Assembly: GCF_029265695.1 (NCBI RefSeq)
Contig: NZ_JAJUHW010000008.1
Coordinates: 22,637-86,636, forward strand
Length of the DNA: 64,000 nucleotides
Direction: 5' to 3'
Source of the DNA: Gracilinema caldarium
Lineage (GTDB): Bacteria; Spirochaetota; Spirochaetia; Treponematales; Breznakiellaceae
The notes under the pieces are model-generated. The model was not told the DNA's origin and searched no databases. It worked only from the letters and a program-made list of their open reading frames with translations. The position numbers and the translations under genes were made by a program. Shown here one piece after another: positions 16,728 to 25,500 of this stretch; within the stretch, counting starts at the first letter, position 1, and every line of letters starts with the position of its first letter.

Positions 16728-18026
16728 ATGATGATGACAGAAAAGATGCAGGAGGCAATGCCGGTCCTGCAGAGTCCCCTCTCAGAGTCTGCGGCTATTG
16801 TGGTGACCGGGCTTAGAAATGCGGGAAAGTCCAGTTTGATAAACACCCTTTTTGAGCGGGATGTTTCCATTGTGTCCCCAGTTCCGGGAACCACCACTGA
16901 CCCGGTGAGCCGTAAAATGGAGCTTCCCGGCTGGGGCCCTGTCGCCTTTGTGGATACCGCCGGTATCGATGATGAAGGTGAACTGGGCGAGAAGCGGCGG
17001 GAAAAGACCGAGGCGCGCCTAGCTTCTGCTGCAGCGTATATTTTCGTAACCCCGGGCCACCGGGGCGTAGCTGGGGAAGAAAAAAAGCTTCTTGAGCGGC
17101 TCATTGCAAGCGGGAAGCCCCTGGTCATAGCCGTAACCCACGGAGACCAGCCGAACCATGGGGAAAAACAGCAATGGCTCGACGGGCTTGTTGCAGGGGG
17201 CTGCAAAATGGTTCGGGTGGATAACACTTCCCGCTCTGGCGGGTCGGAACTTCGCCGGCTTCTTTCTGCCCTGGCGGATCGGGCTGAGTTCGAAAGCGGC
17301 CCCTTGGACGGGCTTGTCCGCGAAGGAGACCATCTTTTGCTTGTGGTTCCCATCGACCTGGCGGCTCCCCGGGGGAGACTCATACAACCCCAGGTGGAAA
17401 CCATCCGGGACGCCCTGGACCGGGACTGCCGGGTAACGGTGGTAAAGGAACGGGAACTCTACGAGGCCTACCGGAGTTTTCGCGAACCGCCCCGGCTTGT
17501 CATTACTGACAGTCAGGTCTTTTCCAAGGCGGCCGCCGACATCGACCCAGACCAGGCCCTGACGAGTTTCTCCATCCTGTTTGCCCGGAAAAAGGGAGAG
17601 CTTGCTTCTTTGGTGCGGGGGCTCCGGGCCCTGGAGCGTTTTAAGCGCGGCGGCCGCGTCTTTGTGATGGAAGCCTGTTCCCACCACCGGGGAGCCGATG
17701 ATATTGCATCGGTAAAAATCCCCCGTCTCTTTGCCCGCCTGGTTACTCCCGATGCCCGGTTCCAGACGGTCCGCCAGCTTCCAGAGGATCTGAGTCCTGA
17801 GGACCTGGTGATTCATTGCGCGGGCTGCATGATGACCGGCAACGCAATGAGACACCGTTTGCAAACCATTGAGGCTCGGGGCGTCCCGGTAACCAATTAT
17901 GGCCTCTTCCTTGCCTGGGCGAACGGGCTTTTGCCCCGGGCTATCAATATGCTTCCCGAATTTCCAATTCTCTATCCCGCTGGCGGATTGCCCGGTATTG
18001 GGAGTGGTAAAATTTTACCGCGTTGA
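16728..18026 (+). CDS. hydF: [FeFe]-hydrogenase maturation GTPase HydF, with extended C-terminus
   Basis: A 432-residue GTPase and Fe-S scaffold on which the two-iron subcluster is assembled before transfer to the hydrogenase. The P-loop is GLRNAGKSS (28-36), followed by the PGTTTDPV switch and DTAGIDD. The C-terminal cluster ligands form CSH ... HCAGC with about 43 residues between, close to the family pattern. HydF proteins usually end just after a segment like NGLLPRA; this one continues about 30 residues (NMLPEFPILYPAGG and on). That extension lies wholly opposite the 3' end of the convergent MATE gene. AAGGAG is 8 bases before ATG 16728. Confidence 0.93.
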   Translation: MMMTEKMQEAMPVLQSPLSESAAIVVTGLRNAGKSSLINTLFERDVSIVSPVPGTTTDPVSRKMELPGWGPVAFVDTAGIDDEGELGEKRREKTEARLASAAAYIFVTPGHRGVAGEEKKLLERLIASGKPLVIAVTHGDQPNHGEKQQWLDGLVAGGCKMVRVDNTSRSGGSELRRLLSALADRAEFESGPLDGLVREGDHLLLVVPIDLAAPRGRLIQPQVETIRDALDRDCRVTVVKERELYEAYRSFREPPRLVITDSQVFSKAAADIDPDQALTSFSILFARKKGELASLVRGLRALERFKRGGRVFVMEACSHHRGADDIASVKIPRLFARLVTPDARFQTVRQLPEDLSPEDLVIHCAGCMMTGNAMRHRLQTIEARGVPVTNYGLFLAWANGLLPRAINMLPEFPILYPAGGLPGIGSGKILPR

Positions 18027-19314
18027 TGCCGGATCGGATGCCTTCGTCGACAAATACGGCTAAAAGGAGCGCCATAAGCCTCATTTCAGTGGTAACCAAA
18101 AGGATCCAGCAGGTGGCTACTATGAGTATGGTGCCGCCTATTTGGGTGTAGAGCATCCAGACCGTATTGCCTGTGCCTCGTATAGAATTGCCGGCAATAA
18201 TGTTGAGTGCCTTGGTGAACATAGTGGTGCCGAAGAATACAAGGTATGGTGCGAGATGCACGGCGGTTGCCTGGCTGTGCCCAAAGAGCATGATAATCTG
18301 GCGGGGAAAAAGGGCGATTAACACCATGGTCAATGCGCTCGCCGCTTGGGAAAAGGCAATTGAATAATTAGCCGCAAGCAGAGCCTCCCGCGGATTTTTA
18401 GCCCCCGTGGCTTGGCCGACCAAAACCATACCAGCCACACCGATGCCGTTATAGAGGCTCATGGAAAGCATGATAAGGGTGTTAAACATACCGAAGAGTC
18501 CGCTCGATTCCTGGTCGTAGCTGTTAATCATACCGATCATAAGGACCTGGCCGATGGTCCAAAGTATATATTCCAATCCAACGGGAATGCCGAGCTTGAG
18601 TACCTTGCCAAAGAGGGCCGGAACCGGCCTTAGTACGGCCCTGCGGCGGATCGCAAGCACCTTGAACCGGAAAAGAAGGATAAAGAGAGCGAGATCTCCC
18701 AGAATAGCTGAAAGAGCTGTTGCCAGGGCCGCTCCGGCGATCCCGAGTTCCGGGAAACCGAGCTTTCCGAATATCATTACCCAGTCAAGGAAAATATTGA
18801 TGATACACTTGGAGATAGCCACCACCATGATCGGCCGGGTGTTCCCGACTCCCTGGAACACCGCATTAGCGGTCATTCCAAAACCGGTGGTTAAAAATTG
18901 CAGGGAAAGGTTTGTAACATAAGCTGTTCCTAGAGCAAGGACTACGCCTTTGGCTCCAACCAACGAAAGCACCAGAGCTCCAGAGCTGCGCCAGAAGAGC
19001 AGGTAGATCAGGGATATGACCACATTAAAAAAGAGCGCGGTCTCTACAAAGCGCCGGGTTGTAAGGTGCCGTTTTGCGCCGATGCTTTGGGATACGATAA
19101 TGGTGACACCCTGGGTTATGGCCATAAAAAAGGAAAAGAGCACAAAAAAGGGCTGGAGTACATTATTGACCGCAGAAAGGCCCCCTGAGGGATCGTACTG
19201 GCCGATAAAAGCCATGTCGGTGAGAATAAAGACATACTCTACCAGGGATTGCAGCGTAATTGGCAGGGCAATCGCAAAAATTGTTTTAGAGTAGGACGCT
19301 AATTTTTTCAACAT
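17944..19314 (-). CDS. MATE-family multidrug/sodium antiporter
   Basis: A 456-residue inner-membrane protein with about 12 hydrophobic segments arranged as two MatE halves (first about 10-220, second about 235-440). The start LPITLQSLVEYVFILTDMAFIG and the motif GVGNTRPIMVVAI are typical of MATE/NorM-like exporters, which expel organic cations or drugs in exchange for Na+ or H+. The substrate cannot be told from sequence. AAGGAA lies before the ATG. The gene is 21 bases after the YfcC-type transporter on the same strand, and its last 83 bases overlap hydF on the other strand. Confidence 0.88.
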   Translation of the reverse strand: MLKKLASYSKTIFAIALPITLQSLVEYVFILTDMAFIGQYDPSGGLSAVNNVLQPFFVLFSFFMAITQGVTIIVSQSIGAKRHLTTRRFVETALFFNVVISLIYLLFWRSSGALVLSLVGAKGVVLALGTAYVTNLSLQFLTTGFGMTANAVFQGVGNTRPIMVVAISKCIINIFLDWVMIFGKLGFPELGIAGAALATALSAILGDLALFILLFRFKVLAIRRRAVLRPVPALFGKVLKLGIPVGLEYILWTIGQVLMIGMINSYDQESSGLFGMFNTLIMLSMSLYNGIGVAGMVLVGQATGAKNPREALLAANYSIAFSQAASALTMVLIALFPRQIIMLFGHSQATAVHLAPYLVFFGTTMFTKALNIIAGNSIRGTGNTVWMLYTQIGGTILIVATCWILLVTTEMRLMALLLAVFVDEGIRSGINAVKFYHSQYRAIRQRDRELEIREAY

Positions 19315-19335
19315 TGTTTGTGTATTCCTTGGTTT

Positions 19336-20808
19336 CTAAAAGGGCCCGAAACGGATAGCAACCGCAAGCGCGAGGAAGGCTGATGTAATTGCCAGTATCA
19401 TGAGCTGGAGTTTCCAGGTCCAGGCTATCCATTTAGGGTAGCTCACCACAGTAAAGGAGAGGGCTATCAGGAGCAGCGCATTGGTGGGAAACAGCATATT
19501 GGAAAAACCGTCTCCAAAATCAAAAGCGAGTACCGCTGTCTGCCGTGTAATACCAACAAGGTCTGCCAGGGGGCTTAAGAGGGGCATCATAAGAAATGCC
19601 TTTGCACTGGCAGAACCGATAAAGAAGTTCATTATCAGCGTCGTGGCATAGACAAGGAAGGCCGCTGCCAGGGGTTTTGAACCCTGAATAAGATTCGCGG
19701 CACCATAAAGAATCGTGTCCATAATTTTGCCGCTCACGATAATGTGCTTAACACTGTAGGCCATCAATATAAGCAGTATCCCCGGTGCCAGGTTTGCCGC
19801 TCCCTGGAGAAAGCTGCGGATAATATCCTTGCCTATCATTTTGGCAATGAAACCGCCGCCGATGCCGCCAATAAGGAAGAGGAGAGCCATAACAGGAAAT
19901 GCCAGGTCCGAGAGGCCCGGTGAGCGGGCGGTGGCAAAGACTATCGCCATGGCGATGCCTACACAGAGGCCAAACCATGCGAGGGCTTTCTGTTTTGCCG
20001 AACTCCCGGCTGCTTCCGATTCGGAACCAGCTAAGCCCTGGGACGTAAGGCGCTGCCGTATCATTTCATCATCCTTATAGGACAGGGACCGTTCGGGATG
20101 CTTTTCTACCTTTTTTGCATGGTAAATGACAAACGCGGTAACCAAAGCGTAAACGGTAAAAAAGAAGATGATACGGAGCCAGGACCCAGAAAAGAGGGGC
20201 AGGTCTGCGATGCGCTGGGCTACCGCGATGGTAAAAGGGTTGGTTACGGCGCTGGCAAAGCCAAAGGCCAGGGGGAGGAGGCTGATACCGAGCCCGGTAA
20301 GGGAGTCCCAGCCAAGGGATATGGCTAAGGGAACGAGGAATATAATCATGGGGACCAGGCCTTCGTACACTCCAATAAAGCTCGAAACGGTCATAAAAAA
20401 GAGGATGAGCAGGGCAATAAGGAGGTATTTTCGGCGGGAGAAGCGGCGGACTAAAAGCTGGATTAGTTCTTCCATAACGCCGGCTCCTTCGAGGATTGCG
20501 ATGGAGCCACCGACAGAGATAATGAAGATAATTATAGTAATCAGTGCCAGGTTTCCCGGTGCAAAAAGGACTTCCACGGGAGCGGTAAGCCATCTCCAGA
20601 GGGGATACTCCGGTTTATCTATTACCTGATAGGTACCGGGTACTACCAGGGTTTTGCCCTTATCGGTAATCCGTTGGAACTCTCCCGAGGGCAGTACCAT
20701 GGTGAGGATTCCTGAAAAAATCATCAGAAGCAGTATGATAAAGGCTGAGAGTAAAAAAGCTTTGAGACCAATTTTTACCGCGCTCGATTTTGTGTTTGTG
20801 TCTGCCAT
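19336..20808 (-). CDS. YfcC-family (DcuC/ion-transporter superfamily) membrane transporter
   Basis: A 490-residue inner-membrane protein with about 12 hydrophobic segments. The start GILTMVLPSGEFQR and the mid-region SSFIGVYEGLVPMIIFLVPLA, followed by GFASAVTNPFTIAVAQ, are typical of the YfcC group, which belongs with C4-dicarboxylate and amino-acid exchangers of the IT superfamily. The substrate is unproven; a peptide or amino-acid derivative is plausible because an M20 peptidase gene lies 55 bases upstream on the same strand. ATG at 20808 is chosen because AAGGAAG precedes it; an ATG nine codons further upstream has no such signal. Confidence 0.83.
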   Translation of the reverse strand: MADTNTKSSAVKIGLKAFLLSAFIILLLMIFSGILTMVLPSGEFQRITDKGKTLVVPGTYQVIDKPEYPLWRWLTAPVEVLFAPGNLALITIIIFIISVGGSIAILEGAGVMEELIQLLVRRFSRRKYLLIALLILFFMTVSSFIGVYEGLVPMIIFLVPLAISLGWDSLTGLGISLLPLAFGFASAVTNPFTIAVAQRIADLPLFSGSWLRIIFFFTVYALVTAFVIYHAKKVEKHPERSLSYKDDEMIRQRLTSQGLAGSESEAAGSSAKQKALAWFGLCVGIAMAIVFATARSPGLSDLAFPVMALLFLIGGIGGGFIAKMIGKDIIRSFLQGAANLAPGILLILMAYSVKHIIVSGKIMDTILYGAANLIQGSKPLAAAFLVYATTLIMNFFIGSASAKAFLMMPLLSPLADLVGITRQTAVLAFDFGDGFSNMLFPTNALLLIALSFTVVSYPKWIAWTWKLQLMILAITSAFLALAVAIRFGPF

Positions 20809-20863
20809 ACTTTTTCTTCCTTTAGCTAATTTCAAAATTTTCTCAATCTTAAAGGGTGCTTTT

Positions 20864-22294
20864 TTATAACCCTTCTATGAGCCGCTGATAAAAAGCTATA
20901 CCTCGCTGTAGGTTTTCAAGGGAGATCCGCTCGTCATGACCGTGAATACGGTCCACCTCCGCCGGCGGGAGTTCCAGGGGCCCGAAGCGGTACACTGCCC
21001 TGCAGAGATCCGCATAATGGCGGGAATCGGTGGTGGCGGTTACTAAAAACGGAATGGGTTTAGCCTGGGGAAAGGTTACCGAGAGGGCCTCGACCAGTGC
21101 CTGCCATCCCGGGCCATGGTAGAGGCCGGCTGGACTTCCTTTGTCCGCCAGCACCGGATTGTTGGCACTTCGGTAGGGGCTGGGCCGGACTATCACCTCA
21201 TCCATCCCGATTGCGCGCCGTACATAGTCGAGGGCAGATTCTATGGTATCCCCCGGCAGGAGTCTTAAGTTCAAAATGGCCCGGGCCTCTGCGGGGAGTA
21301 TATTGTCGGCCTTGGCCCCAAAAAGCTGGGTCATGGCAAGGGTGGTTCTGAGGAGTGCCCTCGTAGCGGGACTCGTACCGGCAAGGGGATAAAAGAGGGG
21401 GCCTAACCTGCGAGAATTGCGTAATACCAGCGATTGGAGAACTCCTTTAGGAGTGCTTGTATCGACCAAGGGGGCGAGGCTTGTAAAAAAACTTTCCACC
21501 GAAGGAATGAGCTTATAGGGAAAGGGCCTTTTTGAAAGCCGAACCAGAGCCTCCGCCAGCACAGCCACGGCCTGCCGCTCTGGTGGCCGGGATGCATGGC
21601 CTGGAGCCTGCCGGACTAGGAGCTCAATATCGAGGAATCCCTTTTCTTCCACCCCAATGAGGGCTAGGGGAACCTGAACGCCGGGAATCTGGTTCAAGGC
21701 GACGATGCTCCCTTCATCGAGGAGCCAGGAAAAGGCCATATTCCGTTCCCGGAACCAGGAAGCGGCATTCTGTGCGCCGTGCGCACCGGACCGCTCTTCA
21801 TCACCCCCGAAGGCGAACCAGATGTCCCTTTGGGGTACAAAGCCTCGTTCAGCCAGGGCTTCCGCAGCTTCCATGGCACAGATGAGGGTGTTCTTTGTAT
21901 CTAAAGTTCCCCGGCCGTAAATATAGCCCTCTTTGATTTCCGCTCCAAAGGGATCGACAGTCCAGAGTTCCCGATCTACAGGAACGACGTCATAATGAGC
22001 AAGAAAAAGAACCGGGAGACTTTCATCTGCTGCATTTTGTATACCCGGCCACCGGTACAAAACACAAAAGGGATTTAAAACTATCCGTTCAGCGACCCTG
22101 TTGAATGCAGGATAGGCTTCCTGCAGAAAATTTTGAAATTGTTTCAGGGCCGAAAGGGCCTTCTGTTCTGCTGGGCTTAGGCTTGCATCCGTGCGCGACT
22201 CCTCGTGGGTCTCCGTAAGATTTTCGCTTGAGGGCCAAGATGTATCTATCTGAATGGCATTGCGGAATCGTTCAATCGATCGTTCTGTATTCAT
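20864..22294 (-). CDS. M20-family zinc metallopeptidase
   Basis: A 476-residue cytoplasmic dizinc amidohydrolase/carboxypeptidase of the M20 family (PM20D1/ArgE-like). Metal and catalytic motifs are LAHYDVVPV (His ligand, catalytic Asp), GRGTLDTKN (bridging Asp) and GGDEERSG (catalytic Glu and ligand). The dimerisation insert lies about 230-350 and the final His ligand is probably in RIHGHDERIS near the C-terminus. A Ser/Glu-rich stretch near residues 21-40 is unusual. The substrate may be a dipeptide or N-acyl amino acid. There is no Shine-Dalgarno; an extended -10 six bases before the ATG suggests a leaderless message. It probably heads an operon with the YfcC and MATE genes. Confidence 0.88.
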   Translation of the reverse strand: MNTERSIERFRNAIQIDTSWPSSENLTETHEESRTDASLSPAEQKALSALKQFQNFLQEAYPAFNRVAERIVLNPFCVLYRWPGIQNAADESLPVLFLAHYDVVPVDRELWTVDPFGAEIKEGYIYGRGTLDTKNTLICAMEAAEALAERGFVPQRDIWFAFGGDEERSGAHGAQNAASWFRERNMAFSWLLDEGSIVALNQIPGVQVPLALIGVEEKGFLDIELLVRQAPGHASRPPERQAVAVLAEALVRLSKRPFPYKLIPSVESFFTSLAPLVDTSTPKGVLQSLVLRNSRRLGPLFYPLAGTSPATRALLRTTLAMTQLFGAKADNILPAEARAILNLRLLPGDTIESALDYVRRAIGMDEVIVRPSPYRSANNPVLADKGSPAGLYHGPGWQALVEALSVTFPQAKPIPFLVTATTDSRHYADLCRAVYRFGPLELPPAEVDRIHGHDERISLENLQRGIAFYQRLIEGL

Positions 22295-22300
22295 GGGAGC

Positions 22301-22309
22301 AGTATAGCA
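22301..22309 (-). promoter_or_regulatory. Extended -10 element of the M20 peptidase gene
   Basis: The minus strand reads TGCTATACT, an extended -10 hexamer. Only six bases separate it from the ATG, so transcription should begin on or next to the A of the start codon. No good -35 box is visible, which is common with extended -10 promoters. Confidence 0.5.
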
Positions 22310-22369
22310 TAATTTAGTGACAAGATAAGAAGACTATAAAATAAAAAATATAGTAAAGTACCGTTTCCC

Positions 22370-22399
22370 TTGAATTCACCTATCTCTTTGTTGTATATT
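22370..22399 (+). promoter_or_regulatory. Predicted promoter of gltBD
   Basis: TTGAAT (22370-22375), an 18-base spacer and TATATT (22394-22399). The start near 22406 would place an intrinsic terminator and an inverted repeat inside the leader of about 180 bases before gltB. Confidence 0.5.
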
Positions 22400-22446
22400 A
22401 TAGTAGACGTAGGTTCATATGCAGGGCATCAAAAGTTGTTACGTTG

Positions 22447-22487
22447 CGCCGTTACCGGTTCCTCCTTACGGTAACGGCGTTTTTTTT
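22447..22487 (+). terminator. Intrinsic terminator in the gltB leader (possible attenuator or sRNA end)
   Basis: Perfect 11-base arms CGCCGTTACCG (22447-22457) and CGGTAACGGCG (22469-22479) are followed by eight T residues. It lies upstream of gltB on the same strand, about 40 bases after the predicted start point, so it would stop most transcripts unless regulated. The 11-base loop contains CCTCCTTA, the same as the 16S anti-Shine-Dalgarno end; this may be chance. Confidence 0.8.
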
Positions 22488-22509
22488 GTATAAAAATGTA
22501 TTGATATGA

Positions 22510-22538
22510 AAGTTTATGCAGTGGTATTGCATAAACTT
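22510..22538. promoter_or_regulatory. Perfect 11-bp inverted repeat before gltB
   Basis: AAGTTTATGCA (22510-22520) and TGCATAAACTT (22528-22538) are perfect complements around a 7-base spacer. It lies between the leader terminator and the gltB start at 22586. It could be an operator for a dimeric regulator or an RNA hairpin. No T-run follows, so it is not a terminator. Confidence 0.6.
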
Positions 22539-22585
22539 GCAAAATAATGTATAAGTCTGGTGATTTTATGTTGCAAGGAGCCACA

Positions 22586-25500
22586 ATGGGCGATCACCAG
22601 CAAACAAATACGGGCTTATACAGCCGGTCTTACGAACATGATGCGTGTGGTATCGGTTTTGTAGCCGATATTAAAGGACGGCCATCCCATGATATTCTCC
22701 AGCGGGGTTTGGAAGTCCTGGAACGGATGGAACACCGGGGGGCCGAAAGTGCCGACAATAAAACCGGTGACGGTGCAGGGGTTCTCCTGCAGATTCCCCA
22801 TGGCTTTTACAAATCGCTGGTACCCAATCTTCCCGAAAGGGGAATGTATGGTACTGGTTTGGCTTTTTTCCCTGGCCCCCTCCATGATAAAAAGGCAGAG
22901 AAACTCCGTGCAGCAATTACGGATGAATTGGAAAATCTGGCAGCAAAGTCAGGCCTTACCATTCTTGCCTGGCGTGATGTTCCTACCAATCCTGAAGTAA
23001 TCGGAACTATTGCAAAAAAAGCTGAACCGGTTATCAAACAGATCTTTATGGTCCCTGCTTCGGGTAAAAGTCCTGAAGATCTGGAGCTGCGTCTGTATCT
23101 CTTTAGAAAAAGACTCGAAAAAACCCTCCGTGAAAAACCTGAATTCGTAGCGGCAAAGGATTTCCATTTCCCATCTCTTTCTTCCAGAACCATTGTGTAC
23201 AAGGGCATGCTGATGTCCAGCCAGCTCAGGTCATACTTTACTGAGCTGTCTAACCCTGCCATGACCACTGCGGTTGCCATGGTACACTCCCGGTTCAGTA
23301 CCAATACCTTCCCGGCCTGGCCCCTTGCTCAGCCATTCCGCATTTTGGCACATAACGGAGAAATCAATACCGTAAAAGGAAACCGTTTCTGGATGGCGGC
23401 CCGGGAAGCTCTGCTTCAGCATCCTGTTCTTGGAGATGATCTCAAGGAAATACTGCCGGTGATAGAACCGGATAAAAGCGATTCCGCTAGTTTAGACAAT
23501 GTACTGGAACTTCTTGTTGTTGCAGGTCGGAGCCTGCCCCATGCGCTCATGATGCTCATCCCCGAGTCCTGGAATGACAAAAACCCCATTCCCCAGGAAC
23601 TTAAGGCATTTTATGAATACCATTCTTGTATGATGGAGCCTTGGGATGGTCCTGCTTCGGTGGTATTCTGTGACGGGCGCTATGTTGGGGGAACCCTGGA
23701 TCGGAACGGCTTGCGGCCTTCTCGCTATACGATTACCAAGGACGGCCTTATCGTTATGGCCAGCGAAACCGGTGTACAGGATTTTAGACCCGAAGACATA
23801 GCTCAAAAGGGCCGCTTAAAGCCCGGTAAGCTGCTCCTTGTGGATCTGGAAGAGGGACGCATTATCCCCGATGAAGAGGTCAAAGGCCAAATCGCAAGTC
23901 GCAAACCCTATGCCGAATGGGTACGCAAACAGGTGGTCACCCTGGAAAAGCTCCCCGAAATTGCCTTGGGTAAAACGGTTATTCAGCCCTCTGAAGAGAG
24001 CACAGTACTCTTTATGGAGCGCTCCTTTGGATATACCCGGGAAGATCGGGATAACCTGCTCCTCCCTATGGCAGAAAGCGGCCAGGAGCCGACCAGCTCT
24101 ATGGGTACCGATACGCCTATCGCAGTGTTCTCTGAAAAACCCCAGCGGCCCTATGCATACTTTAAACAGGTATTTGCCCAGGTGACGAATCCTCCCATCG
24201 ACTCGATCCGGGAAGAACTCGTTATGACCTTGACCAGTTTTGTGGGGCCCCAGCGCAATCTCCTTGAGGAAACTGAGCAGCATTGCCACCGGCTCAAAAT
24301 CCTAAATCCTGTGATGACCCTGGCCGACTTTGAGCGGATCAAGGCGTGGCACGATCCGGAATTTAAGTACAAGACCCTGGATGCCACATTCTATGTGCCA
24401 AGCATTGGTGCTGCACAGACCGCAGGAGAGAAGAGCCACCTGGAAAGCGCCTTAGACCGGATTGTGGATGAAGCGGTCAAGGCTGTACAGGCAGGATATT
24501 CCCTTATCATCCTTTCTGACCGTGCAGCCTTAGCTGCAGAGGCGAGCCGTTGTGCTATTCCTGCTCTCCTTGCTACTGGGGCGGTCCACCATGGCCTTAT
24601 TCAGGCTGGGCTGCGCATGAAAGCTTCCATTATTGTGGATTCTGCTGATCCAAGAGAGGTTATGCATTTTGCCCTGCTCTTTGGCTATGGGGCAGACCTC
24701 ATTGTTCCCTACGGAGCCCTGGCTTCCATTGCTGCCATTTGCCGCTCTACTGATGCAGAACGGGCAGGGGACTATGAACACGCGGAGAAGAATTACCTAA
24801 AGGGTATCCAAAAGGCCATTCTTAAAATAATGAGTAAAATGGGTACCAGTACCCTGAGGTCTTATCGGGGAGCCCAGATATTCGAGGCGATTGGTCTCGG
24901 TCCAGAGGTAATCGAAAAATGTTTCCGGGGCACCACGAGCCGAATCGGCGGCGTTGGATTCTCGGAACTCGAAGCTGAAGCGGTTGCCCGTTATCGTGAG
25001 GCCCGTTCCGCCTATGAAAACCAGCAGGGGGCTACCCCCACGGTATTCGAAAGTCTTTTGGATGGAGATGGCCAGTACCGGTGGCGGAAGTTCGGCGAAA
25101 AGCATGCCTGGAATCCGGAAACCATATATCTTCTCCAGTGGGCGACTCGATCGGGGGACTATAAAAAGTTTAAAGAGTTTACATCCAAGGTTGATGAACT
25201 GAATCGCAGTCCCCATGTGCTTCGGGGGCTCATGGACTTCGCCGAACCCGGTACCGTTAAAGGGGCTCCCACAGGGCCGGTGCCGCTGGAAGAAGTGGAA
25301 AGCGTCGAATCTATCATGAGGCGCTTTACCACCGGAGCCATGTCCTTTGGTTCTATTTCCAAGGAAGCCCACGAAACAATAGCCATCGCCATGAACTCGA
25401 TCCATGGCAGGTCCAACAGCGGCGAAGGCGGAGAGGATCCTGAGCGCTTTAAGGTTCGCCCCGACGGCACATGGGCCCGGAGTGCTATTAAGCAGGTTGC

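Noticed and set aside
17019..17864. A 281-codon minus-strand open frame within hydF
   Set aside because: Antisense to conserved GTPase and cluster motifs; no signal, no ribosome-binding site and no family features.
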